Assembly (NCBI GenBank): GCA_023475225.1
Contig: JAMCVK010000019.1
Coordinates: forward strand, 1 to 64,000
Direction of reading: 5' to 3'
DNA from: Chloroflexota bacterium
GTDB taxonomy: Bacteria > Chloroflexota > UBA6077 > FW602-bin22 > JAMCVK01
Length of the DNA stretch: 64,000 nucleotides
Both the position numbers and the translations under genes were made by a program. The stretch's first letter is position 1. The number at the start of each line of letters is the position of its first letter. Below, in pieces: positions 42,019 to 51,268 of this stretch. A model generated the notes under the pieces. It was not told the DNA's origin. It did no database searches and was given only the letters and a program-made list of their open reading frames with translations.

Positions 42019-43056
42019 TTACTTGGGGAAGATTTTATCGATGGTATCCTTCCAGACGAGCTTGAAAGGAATGTCAACGATAGGAGGAACTTTCTCCCCA
42101 TTCAGAACTTTGAGCGCCGTCCGCACCGCTTCACGGCCCTGGGCGTCGGCATCCTGAAACACCGTGGCGTTTATGCCACCCTCCCTAAAACTTTTGACAG
42201 CATCCGGCGTCGCATCGACACCCATGATCACCTTGAATTCGCTTTGACGCCCGGCTGCCTGAATTGCGGACAGCGCACCAAGTGCCATTTCGTCACTTTG
42301 AGTGACGACTGCCTGGACCTCGTTGGGCTTATACTTCGTAAGCAGGTTCTCCATGATGGTCTTAGCTTCGGCCCTGGAGCCGTGGGCTTCTAGTTCTGTG
42401 ACTATCTTTATCCCCGGGTAGTCACGAATTACTTCTGTGAAGCCCTGTTTGCGGAGATTTGTCGAAGCACCACCATATTGGCCGACAAGGTAGATCACGT
42501 TCCCTCGACCATTGAGCTCCTTCACCAAGAAGGTACCTTCGATCCTGCCAGCGGCCACATCGTCCGACCCCACATACGTGACGAACTTCCCGCCTTCGGC
42601 TTGAAAACTGGGGGAAAGCTTTGTATTGAGCAAGATCAGAGGAATGCCCGCCTGGTTTACCTTCTTTGCCGCAGCAATGCTTCCATCCACATCGACAGGG
42701 ATCATGATGATCAAGTTGACCTTTTGGGTGATGAGGTTCTCAATTTGACTCAGCTCGGTGTCCGTCTTCTGCCGCGGATCAAGCGAGATCAAGTTGACCC
42801 CAAGCTTCGAGGCCTCATCTTTCATCGACTCGCCGACTGTTACCAGGAATGGATACTGTAGGCTCAGAAGCGTGACTCCAATGGTGTACTTGCCGCCGGT
42901 GCGTGCAGCTGGTGCGGCTGTAGGAGCGCTGGGCGCCGCTGTAGGAGTAGGAGCACTAGGAACGCAGCCCACCAACAAGGTGAATACCGCTAGCAACAAG
43001 ATGCATGCTAGCAAAACAGAGCTCAATGAACTCAAACGCTTTCTTCTGTAGAACAT
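42019..43056 (-). CDS. Sugar ABC transporter substrate-binding lipoprotein (RbsB-like)
   Basis: Periplasmic-binding-protein family 1 lipoprotein. The signal segment (about 12-30) ends in LLVGC, lipid-anchored at C31, followed by a Pro/Ala/Thr-rich linker. The binding fold starts at KYTIGVTLLSLQYPFL and has IIMIPVD, GIPLILLNTKL, YLVGQYGGAS and the hinge VVTQSDEMALGAL, as in ribose/xylose/polyol binders. Strong ribosome site AAAGGAGAG. Substrate probably a pentose, pentitol or related sugar, judged from the kinase and SDR in the operon. The 170 bp upstream to the permease gene holds no gene. Confidence 0.93.
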   Translation of the reverse strand: MFYRRKRLSSLSSVLLACILLLAVFTLLVGCVPSAPTPTAAPSAPTAAPAARTGGKYTIGVTLLSLQYPFLVTVGESMKDEASKLGVNLISLDPRQKTDTELSQIENLITQKVNLIIMIPVDVDGSIAAAKKVNQAGIPLILLNTKLSPSFQAEGGKFVTYVGSDDVAAGRIEGTFLVKELNGRGNVIYLVGQYGGASTNLRKQGFTEVIRDYPGIKIVTELEAHGSRAEAKTIMENLLTKYKPNEVQAVVTQSDEMALGALSAIQAAGRQSEFKVIMGVDATPDAVKSFREGGINATVFQDADAQGREAVRTALKVLNGEKVPPIVDIPFKLVWKDTIDKIFPK

Positions 43057-43229
43057 GGTTAACTCTCCTTTAAATTCTTCATTCTGTCTTCGGTTTCTGA
43101 ACCTCCGTCCAGCTAGAGTAGGCTGAGTGACCTCTCATGCCTCCTTTGGCTTTAGACCTGATAAAGGGACACTACCGGCATTTCATCATCCAAAACTACC
43201 CCCCTTTCTGCGATATTTGGACCTCTACT

Positions 43230-44252
43230 CTATTGTGACTTCCAGCGATCCATGATTACGGCGGCGACCAAGATGAGACCCTTGATGATCTGATGATAGT
43301 AGGAGGAAACATTCAAGAGGTCGAGTCCATTAACGACCATTCCAAGAAGCAGGACACCTAAGACAGTGCCCCACACTGTGCCGACCCCACCGAAAAGACT
43401 TGTCCCACCAATGACCGTTGCCGCAATTGCATCGAGCTCGTAGCCCGTCCCTGCCAAAGGATCGGCGGCGTTCACTCGGGAAGTCAATACAACACCCGCG
43501 AGGGCAGTGAGTAGCCCACTGATCAGGTAGACCTTGAGCTTTACTACTTGCACCTGTATGCCAACAATGCGCGCTGCTTCTTCGTTCCCGCCGACCGCGT
43601 ATACATGTCGACCGAACTTAGTCCTAGACAACAGGAACCCCGCGACGATAGCAACCGCCAAAAAAATCAAGATGGGAATCGCAACGCCATTGAAAGAACC
43701 CTGTCCAATTAGTAGGAATGAATCGTTCAGTCCGATGACCGGGTATCCTTGTGTGTAGATAAGGGTTACGCCACGGACTGTAGCCAACATGGCCAAGGTT
43801 GCCAAGAAAGGAAGAATATGACCTTTAATGACTAGAAAAGAATTGACCAATCCTACTAGGATGCCGACACCGAGTCCTACTAATAGGGGCAAGGCCCACC
43901 CATGGAGGGCCGACTTGGCGACGGTAGCTGCGATCGCCCCCGCGAACCCCGCGACTGCACCCACAGACAAATCGATGCCAGCTGTAATCATGACAAATGT
44001 TTGCCCGATTGCGATAAGCCCGATTATCGAGGCCTGTAGCACGATGTTCATAAGGTTCCGGGGAGTAAGGAAGACATCAGATGTTACGGACATGAATACA
44101 AAATAGGCGGCAAAGATCACAAGCAATCCATAGTCTCCCAGAAAGGTAAGAGCTAATCTCTTACGTGAACGGCGATGGGCTATGACCTGGTCCAGATCGG
44201 CTGGGTCAGCAGGATTGTGCGTTCGGTTGACTCGTTGGGAAGGATCATGCAT
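43230..44252 (-). CDS. Sugar ABC transporter permease (RbsC-like)
   Basis: Integral-membrane subunit of 340 residues with about 8-10 helices. LVIFAAYFVFMSVTSDVFLTPRNLMNIVLQASIIGLIAIGQTFVMITAGIDLSVGAV is the hallmark of the ribose-type permease family, and the coupling region reads YAVGGNEEAARIVGI. It overlaps the ATPase gene by 8 bp. Only one permease gene is present, so it probably works as a homodimer. Confidence 0.95.
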   Translation of the reverse strand: MHDPSQRVNRTHNPADPADLDQVIAHRRSRKRLALTFLGDYGLLVIFAAYFVFMSVTSDVFLTPRNLMNIVLQASIIGLIAIGQTFVMITAGIDLSVGAVAGFAGAIAATVAKSALHGWALPLLVGLGVGILVGLVNSFLVIKGHILPFLATLAMLATVRGVTLIYTQGYPVIGLNDSFLLIGQGSFNGVAIPILIFLAVAIVAGFLLSRTKFGRHVYAVGGNEEAARIVGIQVQVVKLKVYLISGLLTALAGVVLTSRVNAADPLAGTGYELDAIAATVIGGTSLFGGVGTVWGTVLGVLLLGMVVNGLDLLNVSSYYHQIIKGLILVAAVIMDRWKSQ

Positions 44253-45003
44253 CTATCCGCCCCCCTTCCACGATGAGACGCCTCACATGAGATTGAGTGA
44301 CCTCCTTAATCAGAAAAGTTCCAACGTCCCTGCCCTCTTTCATTACGGTCACGTGATCCCCTATTTCGAAGATCTCATCTAATCGATGGCTGATGATGAT
44401 GACAGCAACATTCAGCTCCTTCAAACGTCTGACAAGTGCCAAAAGTTTTCCCACCTTTCCCACTGCTAGACTGGCCGTAGGTTCATCCATAATGACCAGC
44501 TTGGCGTCAAATGCGACCGCCCGACCTATTGCCACAGCTTGTCTCTGTCCGCCTGACAATCGACGAACCTTCAACCTCGGATTGATCTCAAGATCCAAGA
44601 GATCGAGAACTCGCAGCGACTCCTCTTCCATCTTGCGATTGTTGAGGACCCTGACTAGCCCTCCAAAGTATCGCCTTTCTATCTCCCTGCCCAAGAAAAT
44701 ATTAGATCTGACGTCCAGGTTTTCGGCCAGCGCGAAATCCTGATAAATCATCTCAATTCCATGCCTGCGCGAATCCATGGGCTCACGGAAGTGCAAGGGC
44801 TTTCCTTCGAAATAAATATGTCCCTCATCGGGCTGGTATACTCCTGTCAACACCTTCATCATGGTTGACTTCCCCGCGGCGTTGTCGCCAACAATTCCAA
44901 GGACTTCGCCGGGCAGGACCTCACAACTCGCTCCACGGAGCGCTTGTACCGCTCCGAAACTCTTGTAGATATCCTTCATTCTTACTAGCGGTTGTATCTG
45001 CAA
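44245..45003 (-). CDS. Sugar ABC transporter ATPase, single-domain type
   Basis: ABC ATPase of 252 residues. Walker A is GDNAAGKST (asparagine in place of the usual first glycine stretch), signature RLSGGQRQAVAIGRA, Walker B LVIMDEPTASLAV, and switch histidine ISHRLDEI. Related RbsA/XylG proteins carry two fused ATPase domains (about 500 residues); this one has a single domain, as in FrcA-type systems, and must dimerise. TTG start with GGAGGGG six bases upstream. Confidence 0.94.
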   Translation of the reverse strand: MQIQPLVRMKDIYKSFGAVQALRGASCEVLPGEVLGIVGDNAAGKSTMMKVLTGVYQPDEGHIYFEGKPLHFREPMDSRRHGIEMIYQDFALAENLDVRSNIFLGREIERRYFGGLVRVLNNRKMEEESLRVLDLLDLEINPRLKVRRLSGGQRQAVAIGRAVAFDAKLVIMDEPTASLAVGKVGKLLALVRRLKELNVAVIIISHRLDEIFEIGDHVTVMKEGRDVGTFLIKEVTQSHVRRLIVEGGRIDA

Positions 45004-45029
45004 TTGCTACCCCTCCAAAATTGGGGCGT

Positions 45030-45785
45030 TCAAAATGGCTCGCGGATGAGGCTCATGCGAAATTCGTATTGATTCGGGTTGTACACTGACCGAACTGCCT
45101 CCACAGGAGTGCTGTCGGCCAAGAAGGCAATCCTGTTTCGAACTATAACTGGTATACTAGAGTGCATTGCGAGAATCTTTCTCTCAAATTCTACGGGGAC
45201 ATGCGCAAAGAGGAAATCGCTAGCCTGAGCTATAAAGATCCCAAACTTGCTCTCAAGAATACCATAGAGGGATTGGGAAAGATCTTCCTCAAGTAGCCCT
45301 CTACACAGCTTCTCTGGAAACCACTCGGTTTCCAAAATAGCTGGTTCCGAATTGATAAGCCGTAGACGAACCACTTCAACAACCTTCTCCCCCGGGTTCA
45401 GCTCCAAACCCTCACGGACCCACTCGGGTGGTTCGTTGAGTGCCTTGGAAATAGTCCTGGTTTCAGGCCTTAGCCCGGCGTGCCGTATGGTTGCGGTAAA
45501 GCCATCGAAACTTTGGGTGTTAACTACTACTTTTCTCTTGCTGACAAAGAGCCCCTTCCCTCGCACTTTATAGCAGTAGCCCGCGCGAGACAGCTCCCTC
45601 ATTGCTTGGCGAACGGTCATTTTACTAACGCTCAGCTGTTCGCTCAATTCTCGCTCGGATGGTAATCTGTCGCCTACCTGGAACTCGTTGGCTTCTATCC
45701 GCTCCCTGACAGCATTCATGATTTGACGATAGATCAGCGAGGGGGACCTCGCATCCAGAACGAAATTCAAGTTTCTACCTGCCAT
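45030..45785 (-). CDS. GntR-family (HutC/UTRA) transcriptional regulator
   Basis: 252-residue repressor. The N-terminal winged helix-turn-helix (YRQIMNAVRERIEANEFQVGDRLPSERELSEQLSVSKMTVRQAMRELSRAGYCYKVRGKGLFVS) is followed by a UTRA effector domain (about 85-250) with VVEVVRLRLINSEPAILETEWFP. It sits between the kinase and the ABC genes, so it most likely binds the large palindrome in the operon promoter (47274-47311) and is released by the sugar or its phosphate. ATG 45785 has GGAG at nine bases and overlaps the kinase stop by 11 bp. Confidence 0.93.
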   Translation of the reverse strand: MAGRNLNFVLDARSPSLIYRQIMNAVRERIEANEFQVGDRLPSERELSEQLSVSKMTVRQAMRELSRAGYCYKVRGKGLFVSKRKVVVNTQSFDGFTATIRHAGLRPETRTISKALNEPPEWVREGLELNPGEKVVEVVRLRLINSEPAILETEWFPEKLCRGLLEEDLSQSLYGILESKFGIFIAQASDFLFAHVPVEFERKILAMHSSIPVIVRNRIAFLADSTPVEAVRSVYNPNQYEFRMSLIREPF

Positions 45786-47250
45786 GTCTCGGATCTCCGT
45801 GCAGTTGTCCAAGTCCCCCCGCTAGCAACTCGTAAAAGTCGACGTAACGGCGGTAACTTCCCTCATACTGCTCTGCCAAAGACAACACTGGCTCCTCTCG
45901 CTCACCAAATGAGGGATTTGCTTCATAGCCATCTTGTACGGACTTCCACCAGCCGACACCGACCCCTGCAAGCAACGCCGCACCAAAAGATGCCTCTCTA
46001 TCTATTCTTTCTATTGGCAGATTCAGAATATTGGCCATGATGCTCCGCCAGAGGTCACTCTTAGAGCCTCCTCCCGACATGCGCACTTCTTCAACCATCA
46101 TCCCCTGTTTGATCCATGCATTGAGCATACGCCGAAACTCAAATGCCACCCCCTCCAGTAGAGCCCTAACAAGGTGACTGCGATCGTGTCGAACACTTAG
46201 GCCAGTGTAACCCGCGGGCACCGAAGAGCCGATCGATTCCCGCCCTCCGAGAAGGAAAGGGAGAAAAATAAGACCAGAACTTCCCGGCGGGGCGTCTATT
46301 GCGAGAGAAACCAAATCATCGTATGAGACCTCGGGCAGAAAGCTCTCGCGATACCAGCTAAGACAGAGGCCAGCTGCGTACACTGAGTTTAGCTGAAGCC
46401 ACCGGTGACTTATGGCATGGCAGAACGAGCCAACCACTGGTGAAGTTTGAGTCATCATAATGACACCGGATGTTCCGATTGTGATACCAAGAATCGCAGG
46501 TACTGTTGCGCCCATAGCGACCGCTTGTGCAGCTTGGTCCCCAGCCCCGCCAACTACAGGGATTCCCGGTACTAAACCTAAATCTTCGCCTGCAGCGCTC
46601 ATCAGCAATCCAGTTATCTCCGTTGAGGAGACACATGGCGGCAGCCAGTCCAGAGGTATGCGTAGCAGCTTCAAGATCTCTGGAGACCAGGTGAGGTTTG
46701 TAACGTCAAACATAGCTGTCCCGGAAGCATCAGACGGTTCTGAGAAAAGTTCGCCCGTCATGCGGAACCTGATGTAGTCTTTAGGGAGAAGTACCCAGCG
46801 GATTCTGCTGTAGACCGATGGCTCATTGTCTCGGACCCAGAGCAACTTTGGAAGGGTAAAGGCGGGTATTAGACTGTTCTTAGTGATTGATTCGATTGTA
46901 GGTAATTGACGAAGAGTATGATGGCATTGCTGAGACGAGCGATGGTCGCACCAAAGTATAGCTGGCCTGAGGAGTCGGTAGTCGTCGTCTAACAAAACCA
47001 GCCCATGCATCTGTCCGGATAACCCAATGGCTGCCACATCTCGCTCTCCACAGCCTGCCAATTCGATTGCCCGCCTTACTGCTTGCCTGACCGCGCCCCA
47101 CCAGTCGTCAGGGTTTTGCTCGGCCCATTGATCCTGAGGAGTATGTAAAGAATAGGGGTCACATTCAGCCGACAAGGCCTGTCCGTCGGATGAGAGTAGT
47201 GTCGCCTTGCAGGTTGATGTGCCGAGATCAATGCCTAGCAAGTACTGCAT
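45775..47250 (-). CDS. xylB: FGGY-family sugar kinase, xylulokinase-like
   Basis: Phosphorylates a ketopentose, most likely D-xylulose, with ATP. GIDLGTSTCKATLLSSDG is the first phosphate loop, AIGLSGQMHGLVLLD is the diagnostic xylulokinase stretch, and ILWCDHRSS follows; the second domain has GITIGTSGVIM and SGGGSKSDLWRSIMANIL. At 491 residues it is full-length. First gene of the operon xylB-gntR-ABC ATPase-permease-SBP-SDR. No xylose isomerase is present, which favours entry as a pentitol through the SDR. Confidence 0.9.
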   Translation of the reverse strand: MQYLLGIDLGTSTCKATLLSSDGQALSAECDPYSLHTPQDQWAEQNPDDWWGAVRQAVRRAIELAGCGERDVAAIGLSGQMHGLVLLDDDYRLLRPAILWCDHRSSQQCHHTLRQLPTIESITKNSLIPAFTLPKLLWVRDNEPSVYSRIRWVLLPKDYIRFRMTGELFSEPSDASGTAMFDVTNLTWSPEILKLLRIPLDWLPPCVSSTEITGLLMSAAGEDLGLVPGIPVVGGAGDQAAQAVAMGATVPAILGITIGTSGVIMMTQTSPVVGSFCHAISHRWLQLNSVYAAGLCLSWYRESFLPEVSYDDLVSLAIDAPPGSSGLIFLPFLLGGRESIGSSVPAGYTGLSVRHDRSHLVRALLEGVAFEFRRMLNAWIKQGMMVEEVRMSGGGSKSDLWRSIMANILNLPIERIDREASFGAALLAGVGVGWWKSVQDGYEANPSFGEREEPVLSLAEQYEGSYRRYVDFYELLAGGLGQLHGDPRHGR

Positions 47251-47273
47251 GGACTCATTGTCCTATCGCGCTT

Positions 47274-47340
47274 GTGGTATAGTGGACAAGTGGACTAGTC
47301 CACTATACCACATTATAACACGCTCGGTGGGAGATGTCAA
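47274..47340 (-). promoter_or_regulatory. Consensus promoter and GntR operator of the sugar operon
   Basis: On the minus strand TTGACA (47335-47340) and TATAAT (47312-47317), perfect, 17 bp apart. Directly downstream lies inverted repeat GTGGTATAGTGGAC (47274-47287) / GTCCACTATACCAC (47298-47311). A nested perfect palindrome GTGGACTAGTCCAC occupies 47290-47303. Covering the start site, this is a typical repressor operator, most likely for the operon's own GntR protein. Confidence 0.85.
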
Positions 47341-47378
47341 TAACTCAACGAGGGTTTTTTTGTTGATGTTCTACGATT

Positions 47379-47905
47379 TTGACAGGGCTTAAGTGTTCAG
47401 CGAAAATATCACCCTATGGAAGAGAGGGCGACATTGAACAAGAAGTAACAGAAGAAGATTATGGTCCTGAATTCGGTTATCGGTGGGCCTATGACAGCCA
47501 ATCCAACATCGTTTCCATAATTGAACACGGAGGGATCCCCATGATTCCCTTGAACCCTCGTAACGAGAAGGAGCCACCCGGAATTACCAACACCCTGGGC
47601 ACGCCCCTGTGCCCCATCGGCCTGCCGATGATGTTCTGGGGTCGGGACGGGCACTACCTGAAGTATCGTTGCCCAGAGAAGTTCGAAGAATCTTCGATCT
47701 GGCCTGTTCTGCTGCCTCGTAGAGCACAAGAGGACAGTACGCCGGACTATGGCCTGGTAGTCAAGCTCAATATGAGTGATGATCCTTGCCGTTACGTCCC
47801 TGTCCCTTGGGAGACTAAGAAGTAGAAGCGCCTGTACAAGATGAGAACAGCACACTCCCACCACGGCTCTCGAGCATCTTGCCGAACTCCAACCCATCAT
47901 TATGC
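47379..47905 (+). pseudogene. Decayed DDE transposase
   Basis: Residual transposase. RWAYDSQSNIVSIIEHGGIPMIPLNPR resembles the DDE-domain segment in which a catalytic Asp lies in D-x-AYDS; the stretch GITNTLGTPLCPIGLPMMFWGRDGHYLKYRCP follows, and the last part is KLNMSDDPCRYVPVPWETKK. The frame stops at TAG (47823) where relatives would read Trp before KRLYKMRT, and that continuation is visible in frame after the stop, then lost. The N-terminal half is missing. No inverted repeats were found at the edges. Confidence 0.65.
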
Positions 47906-47926
47906 AAGAGGCCCGGCCGACCGATG

Positions 47927-47956
47927 TTGGCGCCAGACGGCCTTTTCTGCTATCAT
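47927..47956 (+). promoter_or_regulatory. Probable promoter of the acyl-CoA operon
   Basis: TTGGCG (47927-47932) and TATCAT (47951-47956), 18 bp apart, 75 bp before the thiolase gene. Moderate match only. Confidence 0.4.
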
Positions 47957-48030
47957 AGAACGGTGTGCTTGCCTAAGGTTGAGCCGATACTCCTTAGGAG
48001 CAACTCTATCAGGATGAAGGTGAGGCCGCC

Positions 48031-49224
48031 ATGTCCCCGGAACATGAGGTAGTCATCATCAGCGCGGTGCGTATCCCTACCGGCAAGTTTCTCGGAGCAC
48101 TTTCTCCCTTTTCCGCTACCCAACTGGGCTCCATTGTGATCCGTGAGGCGGTCAGACGGGCCGGGATCAATCCCCAACAGGTGGACGAAGTGATCATGGG
48201 CAACGTCGTCTCCGCCGGCTTAGGTCAAGCCCCGGCCAGACAGGCCGCTATTCACGCCGGGATACCCCCCGCAGTCCCAGTCCTCACCATCAATAAGGTG
48301 TGCGGCTCTGGACTGAAAGCCGTGATGTTGGCCGCCCAGGCAATCAAGGCCGGGGATGCCCGATGCCTCGTTGCCGGAGGGATGGAGAGCATGAGTAATG
48401 CCCCCTACCTTTTGCGTAATGCCAGAAATGGCTACCGCCTCGGAAACGGGGAGTTGGTTGATGCCGACATCTGCGATGGGCTGTGGTGTTCGTTCGAGAA
48501 CTGGCATATGGGCGATGCCGCCGAGTTCATCGCCGCCCAATTCGGTATCAGTCGGGAGGAGCAAGACGAGTTCGCCCTGGAGAGCCACCGTAAGGCTCTA
48601 ATGGCCAGTGAGAGTGGTAAGTTTAGGGACGAAATAGTTCCCGTCGAGGTGCCCCACAAGAAGGGCACGATCATCTTCGATACCGATGAGACGCCCCGGG
48701 CAGATACCAGCCTTGAGGCCCTGGCCAGGCTTAAGCCGGCTTTCCAATTCAATGGAACGGTTACACCTGGCAATGCACCTGGACTCAGCGATGGGGCCGC
48801 TGCCCTCGTCGTAATGGAGGGCAAAGAAGCGGAGCGCAGCGGACGGCCACCCTTAGCACGGATCACTGCTTACACGGCGGTGGGCATCGAGCCCAGGTTC
48901 ATCTTTGCCGCACCACCCCTGGCCATCCGAAAACTGCTGAGCCAAACAGGGCTCTCACTAGCCGATTTCGACCTGATCGAGGTCAACGAGGCCTTCAGTG
49001 CGCAAATCCTGGCCAACGGCAAGGAGCTGGGGTGGGATTGGAACAAGATAAATGTAAATGGCGGAGCGGTGGCCCTTGGGCATCCTATCGGAGCCAGCGG
49101 CGCCCGCATCCTAACAACCCTAATCTATGCCTTGCGCGCCCGTGGGGGAAAGAGAGGATTAGCCTCCCTCTGTCTCGGCGGTGGTAGCGCCATAGCTATG
49201 AGCATTGAGGTGATAGAGCGATGA
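48031..49224 (+). CDS. Acetyl-CoA C-acyltransferase (thiolase)
   Basis: Condenses two acetyl-CoA or cleaves 3-ketoacyl-CoA. The nucleophile C91 lies in [39 protein letters not shown] and [11 protein letters not shown] supply the catalytic histidine and second cysteine. The 397-residue length is standard. First gene of a roughly 13-kb same-strand run, overlapping the next gene by 4 bp. Together with the hydroxyacyl-CoA and acyl-CoA dehydrogenases it forms part of a short-chain beta-oxidation or butyrate-type module; an enoyl-CoA hydratase is missing. Confidence 0.95.
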   Translation: MSPEHEVVIISAVRIPTGKFLGALSPFSATQLGSIVIREAVRRAGINPQQVDEVIMGNVVSAGLGQAPARQAAIHAGIPPAVPVLTINKVCGSGLKAVMLAAQAIKAGDARCLVAGGMESMSNAPYLLRNARNGYRLGNGELVDADICDGLWCSFENWHMGDAAEFIAAQFGISREEQDEFALESHRKALMASESGKFRDEIVPVEVPHKKGTIIFDTDETPRADTSLEALARLKPAFQFNGTVTPGNAPGLSDGAAALVVMEGKEAERSGRPPLARITAYTAVGIEPRFIFAAPPLAIRKLLSQTGLSLADFDLIEVNEAFSAQILANGKELGWDWNKINVNGGAVALGHPIGASGARILTTLIYALRARGGKRGLASLCLGGGSAIAMSIEVIER

Positions 49225-50072
49225 AAGAGACGGCTAAGGTGGGTGTGGTAGGGGGAGGCACGATGGGCAACGGTATCGCTCAGGTCTTTGCCCAAGCAGG
49301 CTTTAGGGTGACCCTGGTCGATGTCGATCAAAGACAGTTAGACAAAGCCTTAGCGACCATCAGCCGGAATCTGGCCCGCGGTGTGGAGAAAGGACGTCTC
49401 ACCGAGGAGGAGAGTGAGGCTACCCTGCGGCGAATCACGACCTCGCTCGAGCTCAACGATCTCGCCGAATCGACTATCGTGATCGAGGCCATCATCGAGG
49501 ATGCGGAAGCAAAGATGGACCTCTTCCGCAGGCTGGACAGTCTCTGCGCCCCGCAAACCGTCTTAGCCTCAAATACCTCATCTATCTCTATCACGCAGTT
49601 GGCGGCGGCCACAAAGCGAGCCGATAAGGTCATCGGCATGCACTTTATGAACCCGGTGCCGGTGATGCAGCTGGTTGAGGTTATTCGAGGAATGTCTACC
49701 AGCGAGGAAACGACCGCTTTCGTCAAAGCCCTGGCTACGAAACTCGGCAAGATAGCGGTTGAGGTGAACGATTACCCGGGTTTCATCTCCAATCGTATCC
49801 TGATGCCGATGATCAACGAGGCCATTTATGCCCTTATGGAGGGCGTAGCCAAGCGCGATGATATTGACACCGTGATGCGCCTGGGCATGAATCACCCCAT
49901 GGGTCCGCTACAACTAGCAGACCTGATCGGACTGGACGTCTGTCTGCACATAATGGAGGTGCTCTACGCTGGCTTTGGCGATTCGAAGTATCGGCCCTGT
50001 CCGCTCCTTCGCCGTATGGTCCAGGCTGGTCATCTTGGCCGTAAGAGTGGACAGGGGTTCTATAAATATTAG
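49221..50072 (+). CDS. 3-hydroxyacyl-CoA (3-hydroxybutyryl-CoA) dehydrogenase
   Basis: NAD(P)-dependent oxidoreductase interconverting 3-hydroxyacyl-CoA and 3-ketoacyl-CoA. VGVVGGGTMGNGIAQVFAQAGFRVTLVD is the Rossmann loop; SNTSSISITQLAAATKRADKVIGMHFMNPVPVM contains the catalytic histidine, and NDYPGFISNRILMPMINEAI begins the C-terminal domain. At 283 residues it is the stand-alone Hbd type. ATG overlaps the thiolase stop by 4 bp. Confidence 0.95.
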   Translation: MKETAKVGVVGGGTMGNGIAQVFAQAGFRVTLVDVDQRQLDKALATISRNLARGVEKGRLTEEESEATLRRITTSLELNDLAESTIVIEAIIEDAEAKMDLFRRLDSLCAPQTVLASNTSSISITQLAAATKRADKVIGMHFMNPVPVMQLVEVIRGMSTSEETTAFVKALATKLGKIAVEVNDYPGFISNRILMPMINEAIYALMEGVAKRDDIDTVMRLGMNHPMGPLQLADLIGLDVCLHIMEVLYAGFGDSKYRPCPLLRRMVQAGHLGRKSGQGFYKY

Positions 50073-50083
50073 GGAGGAAGGAC

Positions 50084-51223
50084 GTGGATTTTGAACTGAC
50101 TGCCGATCAGCGCCTGATCCGCGATACTGTGCGTGGTCTGGCCACGGCCCAGTTACAGCCGATGGCGGCGCGCTACGATGAGGCCGAGGAGTACCCCTAC
50201 GAGAATCTGCGGAAGTTGGCGGAGCTGGGGCTGATGGGCACGTTCGTCCCCGAGGAGTACGGTGGTGCTCACATCGATACAGTAAGTTACGCTCTGGCAG
50301 TGGAGGAGATCTCCCGCGCCTGTGCCGCGACCGGATTGATTATGTCCATTCATAACTCTTTAGTTTGCCATACCATCCTCCTCTTTGGTAATGAGAAGCA
50401 GAGACGACGCTTCTTACCGACGTTGGCCCGAGGGGAGAAGATCGGCGCTTTTGCCCTCACCGAGCCCAACGCTGGATCTGACGTGGCCTCCATGGAGACA
50501 ACAGCTGTGTCGGCAGGTGAGCAATGGGTCATCAATGGTTCTAAGATATTCATTACCAGCGGAGCCGTAGCCGATGTCCTCATCCTGTTCGCCTCCACAG
50601 ATAGATCACTTGGGGCCAAGGGCATCAGCGCTTTCATCATTGAGAAGGGCACTCTTGGCTTTTCCATAGGATCCAGAGTACGTACCATGGGGATGCGAGC
50701 CTCCGGCACTGCCGAGCTCGTTTTCCAGGACTGTCGTCTGCCGAAAGAGAATCTTCTGGGGGAACCTGGAGGTGGTTTTCGGCTGGCTATGCAGGCTTTG
50801 GATTGTGGCCGAATAGGCATAGCCGCCCAAGCAGTGGGCATCGCTCAGGCCTGCTTCGAAGATTCAGTCAAGTACGCTAAAGAACGGCACCAGTTTGGAA
50901 AACCGATCGCCGAATTTCAAGCCATCCAGTGGCCACTGGCGGAGATGGCTACCGAAATAGCCGCCGCTCGTCTGCTCACCCTGTACGCTGCTAGCCTGAA
51001 GGATAAGGGACAACGCTTCACCAAAGAGGCAGCGATGGCCAAGCTCTGTGCTTCGGATACAGCTATGCGGGCGGCGACCAGGGCCGTCCAGATCCATGGT
51101 GGCTACGGCTACGCACGTGAGTACCCTATTCAGCGCTACTTCCGTGATGCGCGCATCACTCAGATCTATGAGGGCACCAATGAGGTGCAACGTATGGTTA
51201 TTGCGGCCAATATCCTCAAATAG
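50084..51223 (+). CDS. Acyl-CoA dehydrogenase
   Basis: FAD enzyme oxidising an acyl-CoA to the trans-2-enoyl-CoA. FALTEPNAGSDVASMETTAV and QWVINGSKIFITSGAVADV are the two family signatures. The catalytic glutamate is in IYEGTNEVQRMVIA near residue 365, where short-chain (butyryl-type) enzymes have it. GTG start with GGAGGAAGG upstream. No electron-transfer flavoprotein genes follow here, so the acceptor must be encoded elsewhere. Confidence 0.95.
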   Translation: MDFELTADQRLIRDTVRGLATAQLQPMAARYDEAEEYPYENLRKLAELGLMGTFVPEEYGGAHIDTVSYALAVEEISRACAATGLIMSIHNSLVCHTILLFGNEKQRRRFLPTLARGEKIGAFALTEPNAGSDVASMETTAVSAGEQWVINGSKIFITSGAVADVLILFASTDRSLGAKGISAFIIEKGTLGFSIGSRVRTMGMRASGTAELVFQDCRLPKENLLGEPGGGFRLAMQALDCGRIGIAAQAVGIAQACFEDSVKYAKERHQFGKPIAEFQAIQWPLAEMATEIAAARLLTLYAASLKDKGQRFTKEAAMAKLCASDTAMRAATRAVQIHGGYGYAREYPIQRYFRDARITQIYEGTNEVQRMVIAANILK

Positions 51224-51268
51224 TTAGCGTTTTTTTAACGGCAGAGAGAGGAGAGGTATTATCTTACC

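Noticed and set aside
41931-42101. 57-codon N-terminal extension of the SDR gene
   Set aside because: It is Ser/Pro/Leu-rich, overlaps the end of the substrate-binding protein gene, and the ATG at 41930 has a ribosome site and a normal SDR start.
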